Shown here: in pieces, positions 10,023-18,791 of the stretch
Position numbering within the stretch: position 1 is the stretch's first letter
Layout of the letters: each line of letters opens with the position of its first letter
Assembly: GCF_006351965.1 (NCBI RefSeq)
Contig: NZ_CP040932.1
Span: 2,480,001-2,544,000 of the forward strand
Source: Oceanicola sp. D3
Lineage (GTDB): Bacteria; Pseudomonadota; Alphaproteobacteria; Rhodobacterales; Rhodobacteraceae
Direction: 5' to 3'
Length of the DNA stretch: 64,000 nucleotides
The notes under the pieces: model-generated
The model's input: the letters and a program-made list of their open reading frames with translations, nothing else
The model's database searches: none
What the model was told of the DNA's origin: nothing
Position numbers and translations under genes: made by a program

Positions 10023-10379
10023 TCAGCCCGAACGCGCAGGAAGAAGGCGTTTTTTGTAGGGGGTCGGGTCCATATCTCGCAGGTCTATGCTGATGCTCTC
10101 CACCTCTGGGAATCGCTCGGCCAAGGCGTCTCTCAGCGCTATGGCCAGTGCGATTTTCTGCTCAGGTTCCCGCCCCGCAAGCATGCTCACCGTGAGGTGC
10201 AAAAAGCTGCCCGTGCCGTCGAGATGCAAAAACTCCACGGCTTCGTAGATGCGCAGCTTGATATCCTCGCGCGCGATAAAGCCACAGCCAGCCCCGACCT
10301 CACCCACAAGCTGCAACGCAGCCTGACGGGTCGCGGGGCTGTTCAGCGCGTTGCCGTGCTCGATGACGAAATGCGGCAT
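10023..10379 (-). CDS. 5-carboxymethyl-2-hydroxymuconate isomerase (CHMI/HpaF) family protein
   Basis: A 118-residue tautomerase-superfamily protein. It opens MPHFVIEHGNAL, giving the catalytic Pro right after the initiator Met, as in HpaF of the homoprotocatechuate pathway. Later motifs EFLHLDGTGSFLHLTVSML and ESISIDLRDMDPTPYKK fit the CHMI family. Its ATG overlaps the stop of the glutamine-synthetase-like gene (ATGA), and it is the last gene of the leftward operon. Here it may isomerise a ring-cleavage product of the Rieske pathway, but no extradiol dioxygenase lies in this operon, so the substrate is unknown. A longer reading upstream overlaps the neighbour and is rejected. Confidence 0.85.
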   Translation of the reverse strand: MPHFVIEHGNALNSPATRQAALQLVGEVGAGCGFIAREDIKLRIYEAVEFLHLDGTGSFLHLTVSMLAGREPEQKIALAIALRDALAERFPEVESISIDLRDMDPTPYKKRLLPARSG

Positions 10380-11836
10380 CAGAACAGCCCGAAATACTCG
10401 GCCTGCTCCCACTCGGAAACGGTCAGGTGATAGCGTTCCCACTCCGAGCGGCGCAGCGTTGCGATGTAATCCACGAAGGTATCGCCGAGCGCGGCGCGAT
10501 AGAAATCCGAGGCCTCGAAGTGCTGGATCGCGCTCAGCAGGCTGTTCGGCAAAGCGGGGGCGTCGCTGTCGTAGGGGGTTTCCACCGGTTCGGGCGCGCG
10601 CAACCCGCGCTCTATCCCATCCAGCCCGCAGAGGATCTGGCTGGCAAAGTAGTAATAGGGGTTGGCCGTTGTCTCGGCGACGCGGTTCTCGACCCGCGAG
10701 GCCGGATCGCCCGGGGCCATCATGGCGCGGATCATCGCCCCCCTGTTGTCGCGCCCCCACTGGATGCGGTCGGGGGCAAGCTGGTGCGGGCGGTAGCGCT
10801 TGTAGCCGTTCACCGTGGGCGTGGTCAGCAGGCAGGTTTGGGCGGCATGCTCCAGCAGGCCAGCGATCCAGGCGCTGGCGGTGTCGCTCAGCTCCGCCTC
10901 GGCGGGCGGGATCATCAGGTTTTCGCCGGTTGCGGTGTCGACAAGTGACTGGTGCAGGTGCCAGCCACTCGCGGCGGAATTGGCCACGGCGGGTTTACAC
11001 ATGAAGGTCGCATGCAGGCCTTTGCGCGCGCAGCTTTCCTTCACCATCGCACGAAACATCATCATGTTGTCGGCATGGGTGAGCGGGTCTGCCGGATCGA
11101 AGGTGAACTCGAACTGGCTTGGCCCCATCTCTACCTCGGTCGAGCGCACCGGCAGGCCCAAGGCCTGACAGTTGCGGCGCAGGTCATCCATCACCGGCTC
11201 CAGCCGGTCATAATCCGCGCCGCTCAGAAACTGATAGCCGCGGGAGAGGTTGCGGGTGGTGACAGCCGTGGCGGGCATGGTGGCATCGCTGTGCGCCATC
11301 TTGTCGTCGAGCAGCTCGAAGACGTGAAATTCCACCTCCAGCCCGGCCTGCATGGCAAGGCCGTGCTTGGCGAGGCGATCCATAGCCACCTTCAGGATAC
11401 CGCGCGGCGAGAAGGCGATTGGCGCGCCCGATTTGAAGTAGGGGTCGCAGAAGATCCATGCCGAATGCGGCGACCACGGCAGAACACGAAAGGTTGCCGG
11501 GTCTGGCACCATCAGCAGGTCACGCCCCCCTGCCAGCTCCCCTTCGATCCCGTTGTTCTCGGCCCAGATCGGAAAGGCAGTGCGGTTGGAGGTGTCTTTC
11601 AGGATCAGGGTGCTTGGCGCGGCGAGGCCGGAGCAGAAGACGCTCTCAAGCGCCGAGGCCACCACGGTTTTGCCGCGCAGGATGCCGTTTTGATCGGCAA
11701 AGAGCACGCGAACGGTTTCGGTCTCGCCGCCGGAGAGGCGCTCGACCAGCTCGGATGCCGCTTGAACCGCCTCCGGGCTCAAAAGCCCTTCCTGCGCGAG
11801 GCGGCCATTGGCGATCTTGTCCAACCTGTCCTTCAT
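10379..11836 (-). CDS. Glutamine-synthetase-like ATP-dependent ligase (gamma-glutamyl amide synthetase type)
   Basis: A 485-residue member of the glutamine synthetase family. Metal and active-site elements are visible: E168 and E170 in GLEVEFHVF, E243 in GPSQFEFTF, the WHLHQSL loop at 292-298 and the arginine-rich RVENRVAET near 381. The sequence resembles the GlnA-like gamma-glutamyl-polyamine/anilide synthetases rather than housekeeping GlnA. Such enzymes join glutamate to an amine so that the adduct can be oxidised (PuuA for putrescine, AtdA1 for aniline, IpuC for isopropylamine). It lies directly after the Rieske oxygenase gene and overlaps the CHMI gene, which supports a catabolic role. 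The start chosen is the ATG at 11836 (MKDRLDKIANG); the open frame upstream lacks family similarity. Confidence 0.85.
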   Translation of the reverse strand: MKDRLDKIANGRLAQEGLLSPEAVQAASELVERLSGGETETVRVLFADQNGILRGKTVVASALESVFCSGLAAPSTLILKDTSNRTAFPIWAENNGIEGELAGGRDLLMVPDPATFRVLPWSPHSAWIFCDPYFKSGAPIAFSPRGILKVAMDRLAKHGLAMQAGLEVEFHVFELLDDKMAHSDATMPATAVTTRNLSRGYQFLSGADYDRLEPVMDDLRRNCQALGLPVRSTEVEMGPSQFEFTFDPADPLTHADNMMMFRAMVKESCARKGLHATFMCKPAVANSAASGWHLHQSLVDTATGENLMIPPAEAELSDTASAWIAGLLEHAAQTCLLTTPTVNGYKRYRPHQLAPDRIQWGRDNRGAMIRAMMAPGDPASRVENRVAETTANPYYYFASQILCGLDGIERGLRAPEPVETPYDSDAPALPNSLLSAIQHFEASDFYRAALGDTFVDYIATLRRSEWERYHLTVSEWEQAEYFGLF

Positions 11837-11882
11837 ATCCGATCCATCCCTGCCAAAGCTGCCGGTGCCGCGCCAAGCCGCC

Positions 11883-13202
11883 TCACACCTTGGCATCCCA
11901 GTCGGCACAGGCCGCGCGGCGCTCGGCGTCACTGGCGGTGAAGGCCTCTTTCCAGTTCTCGCGATCCCCGATCGTGTCGTTGGAGATCGGACCGAACACC
12001 TGTGCCGGATCGACAGAGCCATGCATCGGAAGCTCATCAACCTTACCCTCCGCCATCGCGGCAATGGCCGCCCGCATCATGCGGCGATACTTGATGATCG
12101 CCACGTCGGTTTTGCCAAGGTGCTCCTTGGTGCGGTCGAAGATCGGGCCGGGGCTTTCCACCGCCCATTGGTCATGGACGTTGATGTCGAGCCCCATGCC
12201 GGTATAGGTCTCGCGGCTCTGCTCTTCGGGGTCATAGCCGTAATTGTTGCGCTTGTTCTTGAGCGGCGCATAGTCCGGCAGGCGGTGTTCCTTGAGGCGC
12301 TGCTCGCGCATCAGCTCCTTGTCGACGGGTTTGTCGAAGCTGGTGAACATCGAGTACCAGTAGCAATGCTCGTCGTCGATCGGCACGTGCCATTGGGTGA
12401 TGATCATCTCGCGGCTCATCGGGATCGAGATCGCCTCGGGGAAGATCTGGTTGGTGATCCGCACGTGGGTCTTGCCGTTGTCGAGGTGGCGCAGGGCGAC
12501 AATGCGCATGCCGTAGTCGGTTTCTTCCACCGAGATCTCCGGGCGCGGGTAGTCGCGCAGCAGCTTGGTCATCGGGATGTCGGTATCGGCGGCCTTGTCG
12601 CGGAACTGCTTGCCATAGGCGTCTGCCGGGTCTTCATCTTGGAGGAAGCGGTGGAGGAAGGAGGCGTGGACAGGGTCGATCCCCACTTCCATCGCCTGAA
12701 GCCAGTTGCACTCCCACAGCCCCTTGAAGGCAAAGACGTGGCTCTCGGGCGCGCGGAAGCAGTCGAAGTTCGGAAACTCCGGCGGCTCTCCCGGCCCCAT
12801 GTAGGCAAAGATGATCCCGTTCTTCTCGACCACCGGATAGGAGGTGGTTTTGATGTTTTCCTTCATCCGCGAGGTCTCCGGCTCGCCGGGCTGCTCGACG
12901 CATTGGCCCGTCCGGTCGAAGTGCCAGCCGTGGAACGGGCAGCGCAGCCCGTTGTCTTCCAGCCGCCCGTAGCAGAGATCGGCGCCGCGGTGCGGACAGC
13001 CCCGCGCGATCAGCCCCAGCTCGCCCTCGCTGTCACGAAACAGCACAAGGTCTTCACCCAGCAGCTTGACCGGCACCACCGGCCGGTTCTTGGCCAACTC
13101 GTCGCTCAGCGCGGCGGGCTGCCAGTATTGGCGCATCACTGCCCCGGCATCGGTGCCCGGGCCGGTGCGGGTGAGTTGGTCGTTGAGTTGCTGGCTGATC
13201 AT
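11883..13202 (-). CDS. Rieske non-haem iron oxygenase, alpha subunit
   Basis: A 439-residue ring-hydroxylating or O-demethylating oxygenase. The Rieske ligands are C69-P-H71 and C88-PF-H91 in CPHRGADLC and RCPFHGW. The mononuclear iron site is D176, H179 and H184 in GIDPVHASFLH. The sequence resembles the phthalate 4,5-dioxygenase/LigXa/phenoxybenzoate group, which work as alpha-only trimers; no beta subunit is nearby. A [2Fe-2S] ferredoxin gene lies upstream but no flavin reductase is encoded in the window. Its neighbour, a glutamine-synthetase-like ligase, suggests that the real substrate may be an amine adduct. Confidence 0.93.
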   Translation of the reverse strand: MISQQLNDQLTRTGPGTDAGAVMRQYWQPAALSDELAKNRPVVPVKLLGEDLVLFRDSEGELGLIARGCPHRGADLCYGRLEDNGLRCPFHGWHFDRTGQCVEQPGEPETSRMKENIKTTSYPVVEKNGIIFAYMGPGEPPEFPNFDCFRAPESHVFAFKGLWECNWLQAMEVGIDPVHASFLHRFLQDEDPADAYGKQFRDKAADTDIPMTKLLRDYPRPEISVEETDYGMRIVALRHLDNGKTHVRITNQIFPEAISIPMSREMIITQWHVPIDDEHCYWYSMFTSFDKPVDKELMREQRLKEHRLPDYAPLKNKRNNYGYDPEEQSRETYTGMGLDINVHDQWAVESPGPIFDRTKEHLGKTDVAIIKYRRMMRAAIAAMAEGKVDELPMHGSVDPAQVFGPISNDTIGDRENWKEAFTASDAERRAACADWDAKV

Positions 13203-13385
13203 GGCGTCTCTCCTGTCTGTCTCGCCTCGGCGGGCGCTTGGGCCGCGCGGGCGTTTCTTGTGTGATGTCGCATCGCGGCGCGTTGCGGGCCGGAGCTTTG
13301 CGCCGAGTAGGCGGCGTCTGTGATATCGCGGTCAAGATCTGCGCCCCCTTTGTTGGGGGCGCCGGTCCGTTTTTTCGGTCGACTG

Positions 13386-13703
13386 TTACATTGGCTGCGG
13401 AACCTGGAAGACGTGGCCATCCATCTCGGGGCTTACCGTGATCTGGCATGAGAGGCGGCTGTCGTCGCTGCGCTCGGCTTCGGTCATGTCCAGCATCGCA
13501 TCTTCGCTGTCGCTCGGGCCGCCGGGCAAATCGCCCGCCCGCACATGGCAGGTGGCGCATGAGAGCGAACCGCCACATTCGGCCTCGACATGGGGCACGT
13601 TGGCCAGCACCGCGGCCTGCATGACCGAATGGCCGACCGTGGCCTCAACCTGCTTTTGCGCCCCATCGGGCAACTCGAATATCAGTGTGATTTTCTCTGA
13701 CAT
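13386..13703 (-). CDS. [2Fe-2S] ferredoxin
   Basis: A 105-residue plant/adrenodoxin-type ferredoxin. Cluster cysteines are C43, C49, C52 and C86 (ECGGSLSCATC and LSC). The spacing is the one seen in oxygenase-partner ferredoxins. It probably passes electrons to the Rieske oxygenase encoded just downstream. The 183-bp gap between the two genes is the longest in this operon and shows no gene. The reductase must come from elsewhere. Confidence 0.92.
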   Translation of the reverse strand: MSEKITLIFELPDGAQKQVEATVGHSVMQAAVLANVPHVEAECGGSLSCATCHVRAGDLPGGPSDSEDAMLDMTEAERSDDSRLSCQITVSPEMDGHVFQVPQPM

Positions 13704-13727
13704 GATGTGCTCCTTTGTGGCGGGCGA

Positions 13728-15203
13728 TCAGTTGATGAAAACCGGGCTGGACCAAGCCATTTGCCCGTTCTTTTGCGTGACGCGGAGATAGGCGAAGGAC
13801 GGCCCCTCGGGGATTGGCACCGCCAGCCTGCCGGTGACGCGTGAAAGTTCTGGCGGCACGATCCGGTGCATCTGAAAGCTCTCCGAAGGATACCCCCCGG
13901 TATGGACCTCGGCGGAGCCGGCCATGAGATCGGCCAGCTTGAATTCGCGCACCATATCGACGGGCGCGGACATGCGCACCGTGACGGAGGCATCGGGTGC
14001 AATCTCTTGCAGCTCCATCACCACGGCCTGGTTCGGGTTGCCCATCGAGGGCTCTTGCCGGGAGCTGTAGGAGATGACGGAGAGCCCGTCGCCAACAGGT
14101 GTCAGCCGGTGACGGCGCGCCTCATCGAACGGCCCGGAGGTGAGGCAGGGAAAGTGCCGCTTGAGCGACGTGCCCTCAAACTCGATGTCAAAGGCCCAAT
14201 CCACGACACGGGATTTGTCGAGGTCGCCCCACGGGCCCCAGCCCCACTCCATCCGAAGCTGCGAGGCCCCCTGCCCTGTGGTTTCCGGCTCAGGGCCAAA
14301 GCTGCCAACGACTTCGTTGTTCAGCACCAGTTCGACGCGGTCGATCTGGTCTCGCCCCTGCACGTCAAATTCCACCTCGACCTGACCACTCGCGGTGATG
14401 TCGGCCCCCATCAAGGCGCCGTCGACGCTGAAGGCCACTTCGATCTTGTCGCCGGTCAGCGCGTAGGTGCGCCGGTTGCGGATGGCGTCGATCACCCCAT
14501 CGCGGCTGACATCCTCCACCAGCGCTGCCATCAGCCCTTCGCCATAGGCCCCGGGAAAGCCCCGGTGGCTGTCGGTCGAGGCGGTAAAGCCGAACCGCAG
14601 GCCCTGAGCGAGGTTGCGTTGGATGGTCTGGTCGGTTGAGCGTCCGCCGGGTGAGCCGATTTTCATCGGGAAAGGGCTGGTGTCGCTCTCCGAGCAGCCG
14701 TGCATCGAGAAAATCTCGATCACCGGCGAAAGCTCGGGGTCGTATTCGTCCCAGTTCAGCCCGCGCACGCCCTTGGGGTAGGCCACATGGTGCGGCAGGA
14801 TGAAGGCGTTGTGTTCGCGGCAAAAGTCGCGCAGCCCCTCGATGTCGGAGGCGTAGCACATCTCTTTGTGGTCCTCGGTAAAGATCACGCATTGGTCGCC
14901 GTAAAAGTTCGAGTGCCACTCGAAACCGAGGAAGGCGGCAAAGCCCTCGGCCTCGTTGGCCTCGGCAATCGCGGTTTGCACGCGCGGCCAGGTCTCTGCC
15001 AGCCGCGCGAAGCCCTTGCTGAAATGCTGAAACCGCTCGTCGGAGGCGACATCCAGATCGTGCCAGCTGCTGTGGCCGGTGAACGCGAAGAAATCGAGGT
15101 GTTCGCGGGCAATGTCGAGGCTGCGCTCGATGCTGCCCTTGCCGTAGCCGTGGCCGTTGTGGTTGTGGATGTCGCCAAAGGCGATGCGGTACTGCTGTGT
15201 CAT
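13728..15203 (-). CDS. PHP-like metal-dependent hydrolase (DUF3604-type)
   Basis: A 491-residue protein. The N-terminal ~230 residues carry a PHP-type metal site: H13 and H15 in GDIHNHNGHGYGKG, H44 in FTGHSSWHD, a FEWH motif near residue 95, HHVAYP near 138 and TDSH near 213. The C-terminal half looks like a beta-rich domain with no recognised catalytic motif. No signal peptide is seen. It sits between the ferredoxin and the ABC binding protein in the same operon, so it probably acts on the imported compound or a precursor ester, phosphoester or amide. The reaction is unknown. The family assignment is from motif recall. Confidence 0.7.
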   Translation of the reverse strand: MTQQYRIAFGDIHNHNGHGYGKGSIERSLDIAREHLDFFAFTGHSSWHDLDVASDERFQHFSKGFARLAETWPRVQTAIAEANEAEGFAAFLGFEWHSNFYGDQCVIFTEDHKEMCYASDIEGLRDFCREHNAFILPHHVAYPKGVRGLNWDEYDPELSPVIEIFSMHGCSESDTSPFPMKIGSPGGRSTDQTIQRNLAQGLRFGFTASTDSHRGFPGAYGEGLMAALVEDVSRDGVIDAIRNRRTYALTGDKIEVAFSVDGALMGADITASGQVEVEFDVQGRDQIDRVELVLNNEVVGSFGPEPETTGQGASQLRMEWGWGPWGDLDKSRVVDWAFDIEFEGTSLKRHFPCLTSGPFDEARRHRLTPVGDGLSVISYSSRQEPSMGNPNQAVVMELQEIAPDASVTVRMSAPVDMVREFKLADLMAGSAEVHTGGYPSESFQMHRIVPPELSRVTGRLAVPIPEGPSFAYLRVTQKNGQMAWSSPVFIN

Positions 15204-15244
15204 TTCACTAAGGTCTTTTCTGTTCAGCCCATCGGGCCTTGGGA

Positions 15245-16204
15245 TCAGTTGGACGGTGCCGAGTAGATGGCCTCGTCAAGGTCAATTGGGGCGTCGATCA
15301 GGCCGTATTTCACCAGCAGGCTCATGGTGGTTTCCACCGAGCCACGGTTGATCTCGGGGCTGTATTCCCACGGCACATCCATGATCGTGTCGATCACCTG
15401 CGGGTCCATCTTGGTGAAGCCGGTGACAACCTCGATGGCCGCGGGCGTGTCGTAGTTGGCATTGGTCCACTCGATCCCCTTCTCAAGCGCCCGGGTGAAG
15501 CCGGCGATGGTTTCGGGGTTCTCGGCGGCGAACTGCTCGGTCACGGCGTAGAAGGAGGTTGCGGTGCGCTTGCCCTCAAACCCGTAGGGCCAGCCCAGCA
15601 CCTCGGCGCCATCGTCCTGCATCAGGCGGCCAAGGAAAGGCTGGCTGACAAAGGCTGCATCGACCTGCCCGTTCAGGAGCGCATCGGGCATCTGCGGGAA
15701 GGGCACCTCGACAAAGGTCACCTTCTCGGAGTCGCCGCCGTTGGAATCGATCCAGTGGCGGGCGTAGAGCCAGATGATGTTGTTGCGGGTGTTCACGGCA
15801 ACGCGCTTGCCTTCCAGATCGGCCCCGGTCTTGATGCCAGAGCCTGCGCCCACCATCAGGCCCGCATTGTCAGGCTCCACCGCCATGGTTTGCTGCGCGG
15901 GGGCGATGATCTTGAGCGGCAGACCCTGTGCCTTGGCCTGAAGGATCGACACGATGTTGGTAAAGACGATCTGCACCGAGCCCGACATCACGGCAGGCAC
16001 ACCGCGCGCGCCGCCCTGCGATGGCGTGCCATCCAGCGTCAGCCCCTCTTCGGCGAAATAGCCCTCGGCCTGAGCGGCGTGGAAGGGGATGGTATCGAAG
16101 ATCGGCACGAGGGTGATCCGAAGGTCCGACGTTTCCTGAGCAGACACAGGAAGGGCGGTCGCTGCGGCCAGGACGCCAGCGCTAATGGCATTTCTGATTG
16201 TCAT
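15245..16204 (-). CDS. ABC transporter substrate-binding protein (NitT/TauT, NMT1-like)
   Basis: A 319-residue periplasmic protein with signal peptide MTIRNAISAGVLAAATALPV ending near SAQ. The mature part has the NMT1/SsuA-like layout: LVPIFDTIPFHAAQAEGYF, then GLMVGAGSG and ATSFYAVTEQF. This class binds nitrate, taurine, sulfonates, thiamine precursors or aromatic acids. Cotranscription with the Rieske and glutamine-synthetase-like genes suggests that the ligand is the pathway substrate. The ATG at 16204 gives a clean signal peptide; the open frame upstream does not. Confidence 0.9.
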   Translation of the reverse strand: MTIRNAISAGVLAAATALPVSAQETSDLRITLVPIFDTIPFHAAQAEGYFAEEGLTLDGTPSQGGARGVPAVMSGSVQIVFTNIVSILQAKAQGLPLKIIAPAQQTMAVEPDNAGLMVGAGSGIKTGADLEGKRVAVNTRNNIIWLYARHWIDSNGGDSEKVTFVEVPFPQMPDALLNGQVDAAFVSQPFLGRLMQDDGAEVLGWPYGFEGKRTATSFYAVTEQFAAENPETIAGFTRALEKGIEWTNANYDTPAAIEVVTGFTKMDPQVIDTIMDVPWEYSPEINRGSVETTMSLLVKYGLIDAPIDLDEAIYSAPSN

Positions 16205-16244
16205 TGTGGTTCCTCTTTGAGCTACGTGAGTTGGCGAGAGTCTT

Positions 16245-17003
16245 TCACTGGCGCGACCGAACCCAGAAGGCGTAGCGCCTTTCGAACAGGCGGAAGACGG
16301 CCGTCTGTCCGATACCAAGGATCGAAACAACGATGATCCACGCGTACATTTCCGGCAGCTTGAACGAGCGCTGCATGTCGATGATCTGGGCGCCGAGCCC
16401 GCCGGATGAGGCGAGCATCTCGGCCAGCACGGCAAGCACCAGCGCCAGCCCCAGCCCCACCTTGGCCCCGGCAAGGATCATCGGGGCGGCGTTGGGCAGC
16501 ACGATGCGAAAGATCTGCTTGGTCCGCCCGATCTTGAAGGTTTGGGCGGTTTGCAGGAGCACCGGATCGGTGCTGCGCACGCCTTCGATGGTGTTGATCA
16601 GGATCGGGAAGAAGGCCGAAAGCCAGATCACGAATATCTTCATCTCTGCGCCAAAGCCCAGAAAGAGCATCAAGGGGGGCAGCAGCGCAGGCTTGGGAAT
16701 GGGCCGGAGCATCTCGACCAGCGGCTCGAAGAGGTAGAACAGCCGGTTGCTGACGCCCATCGCGAGGCCAAAGCCGATGCCCGACACCACCGCGAGCGCA
16801 AAGCCGCTCAGCAGGAGGTAGATCGTGTAGCCAAGCGGCGAAAGCACCTGCCCGTTGGCCACCATTTGAGCCAGCGCCGCCAGCACCACGGTTGGAGCAG
16901 GCACCATGAAGGGGCTGATGAGACCGCTGCGGCACGCAAGCTCCAGCGCCGCAAGAAGCGCGAGGATGAAGCCCGGCCCGAGGAGAAAATCGAACTTCTT
17001 CAC
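16245..17003 (-). CDS. ABC transporter permease (NitT/TauT type)
   Basis: A 252-residue inner-membrane protein with about six hydrophobic segments. It carries the BPD_transp_1 EAA-like loop near AGAKVGLGLALVLAVLAEM. Its ATG overlaps the stop of the ATPase gene by four bases. It is a paralogue of the permease at the start of the operon; the two probably form a heterodimeric channel. Confidence 0.92.
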   Translation of the reverse strand: MKKFDFLLGPGFILALLAALELACRSGLISPFMVPAPTVVLAALAQMVANGQVLSPLGYTIYLLLSGFALAVVSGIGFGLAMGVSNRLFYLFEPLVEMLRPIPKPALLPPLMLFLGFGAEMKIFVIWLSAFFPILINTIEGVRSTDPVLLQTAQTFKIGRTKQIFRIVLPNAAPMILAGAKVGLGLALVLAVLAEMLASSGGLGAQIIDMQRSFKLPEMYAWIIVVSILGIGQTAVFRLFERRYAFWVRSRQ

Positions 17004-17869
17004 CGGTGAAACTCCCGCCCGTCGAGCAGCTGCCCGAGGAGCTGCGCCCGCAGATCCTGAAACCGCTCGGAGGCTTGGGTTTTCACCGGGTCGCGCGGGC
17101 GCGGCAGCTCGGTTTCGATCAGGTCCGCCACGGTGGAGGGGCGCTTGCTGAGCACGGCGATCCTGTCGGAGAGATAAACCGCCTCTTCAACGTCATGGGT
17201 GACGAGCACGATGGTCAGCTCGCTTTCGGCCCAGAGGTCAAGGATGAGGTCATGCAGCTCAAGCCGGGTGAGCGCATCCACCGAAGAAAACGGCTCATCC
17301 AGCAGCAGGATTTCGGGCTGGGCAGCCAAGGCACGCGCGATGGCCACACGCTGCTGCATCCCGCCCGAAAGCTCTGCCGGATGCTTGTCGGCCACGTTCT
17401 CAAGGCCGACCTTGGCAAGATAGTCGATGCAGAGTGCCCGCTTGTCCGCCGCAGACATCTTGATCCGGTGTTCGAAGCCGAAGGCGACATTTTCGCCAAC
17501 CGTCAGCCACGGCAGGAGCGACTTTGAATACTGCTGAAAGAGATAGACAAGCTCGTCGGGCGGGCCGTCTACAGCGTGGCCATTGAGCGTGACCTCCCCC
17601 GCACTGGCCGGCAGCAGGCCAGCCAGGATTTTGAGCAAGGTCGACTTGCCGCACCCCGAGGGGCCGACGATGGAAAGAAACTCGCCGCGCCGCACCTCTA
17701 GGTCCACCGAGCCGATGGCCGGAACATCCTCTCTCACGCCGTAGGTCTTGCTCACGCCCCGCGCCGAGAGCATGGCCGCGCCACCGACGGTCTGGCCTGT
17801 TTTTGGGGTATCGCTGATCATGTCATCGGTCCGTTGCTGAGAGGTGTTTGGCTTGGCTTCGGAGGTCAT
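17000..17869 (-). CDS. ABC transporter ATP-binding protein (NitT/TauT type)
   Basis: A 289-residue ATPase with Walker A GPSGCGKST, Q-loop FQQYSKSLLPW, signature LSGGMQQR, Walker B ILLLDEPF and the switch histidine in LVTHDVEEAV. It has about 55 extra residues before the ATPase core. The chosen ATG at 17869 overlaps the stop of the upstream permease (ATGA), which fixes the start over the longer alternative at 17902. Confidence 0.93.
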   Translation of the reverse strand: MTSEAKPNTSQQRTDDMISDTPKTGQTVGGAAMLSARGVSKTYGVREDVPAIGSVDLEVRRGEFLSIVGPSGCGKSTLLKILAGLLPASAGEVTLNGHAVDGPPDELVYLFQQYSKSLLPWLTVGENVAFGFEHRIKMSAADKRALCIDYLAKVGLENVADKHPAELSGGMQQRVAIARALAAQPEILLLDEPFSSVDALTRLELHDLILDLWAESELTIVLVTHDVEEAVYLSDRIAVLSKRPSTVADLIETELPRPRDPVKTQASERFQDLRAQLLGQLLDGREFHR

Positions 17870-18621
17870 TTTCTCGACCAGGCAAGCGTGTTGCGTTCCC
17901 AAAGGCGGAACAGCTGGTTGAGCGTGTATCCAAGAAGAGAGAGCACGATGACGGCGGCGTACATATCGCCCGGGCGCATCGCGTATTGCATATTGATGAT
18001 GTAATAGCCGATGCCCCCCGAGCCCGCGATCATCTCGGCCACGACGGTGGTGATGAGCGCAATGGCGAGGCTCGTGCGCATGCCGGCAAAGACGTAGGGC
18101 ATCACCGCGGGCAGCACCACGCGCCGCACCGTGCGCAACCGGTTGACGCCAAAGGTTCGGGCAACGTCGAGGTAGGTGGTTTCCACGTTCAGCGTGCCCG
18201 ACAGGGTGTTGATGACGACCGGAAAGAACACCGCGAGGCTGACGACAAAAACCTTCAGCGCATCATCAATGCCGAGGATGAAGATCAGCGGCGGAATGAT
18301 CGCGGCAGCCGGAATCGGGCGCATGATCTCGACAAGGCTGCCCAGCATCTGGCGCAGCGGCGTGGAGAGGCCCATGGCGAGGCCGAGCACAACGCCGAGC
18401 GTGCTGCCGATGACAAAGCCACTCCCCATCCGGAACAGGCTGGAGCCGACAACATAGAGCAACTCGCCGCCAAGGAGGCCGGTGACAAGGCTCGACAGGA
18501 CGGTGGTGAACGGTGGCCATGTCGTGCTGCCCGGAACGATGAGGCGCGCGGAGACTTCCCACAGCACGAGGAGAGCTGCGACGAGCAGGTAGCCCCAAAT
18601 CCTGTGTCCGAGATTCTTCAT
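17866..18621 (-). CDS. ABC transporter permease (NitT/TauT type), first gene of operon
   Basis: A 251-residue permease with about six membrane segments, a typical GSTLGVVLGLAMGL stretch and the EAA-like region AGMRTSLAIALITTVVAEM. It is the promoter-proximal gene of the ten-gene leftward operon that ends at 10023. The 170-bp gap to the divergent IclR gene holds a perfect palindrome. Confidence 0.92.
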   Translation of the reverse strand: MKNLGHRIWGYLLVAALLVLWEVSARLIVPGSTTWPPFTTVLSSLVTGLLGGELLYVVGSSLFRMGSGFVIGSTLGVVLGLAMGLSTPLRQMLGSLVEIMRPIPAAAIIPPLIFILGIDDALKVFVVSLAVFFPVVINTLSGTLNVETTYLDVARTFGVNRLRTVRRVVLPAVMPYVFAGMRTSLAIALITTVVAEMIAGSGGIGYYIINMQYAMRPGDMYAAVIVLSLLGYTLNQLFRLWERNTLAWSRK

Positions 18622-18712
18622 CCGTCAGTCCTTTGCATGGCGCTGTGGCCGGGAGTAGCTGTTCTGAAAGTCAGGTTGTCGCCCAACTTGAAACCAAGCC
18701 ACAGTCTGCACC

Positions 18713-18737
18713 TACCTTTCCGCTCTGCGGAAAGGTA
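18713..18737. promoter_or_regulatory. Perfect 25-bp palindrome, likely IclR operator
   Basis: The arms TACCTTTCCGC (18713-18723) and GCGGAAAGGTA (18727-18737) are exact reverse complements around a TCT spacer. It lies 55 bp before the IclR start and 92 bp before the divergent permease start. Position and symmetry fit an IclR-family operator serving both promoters. Binding is inferred. Confidence 0.75.
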
Positions 18738-18791
18738 TTGTCGCTGGGGCTTTCCCTATCGCCCTCAAATCAAGCATTGGCAGGTCAGAAG

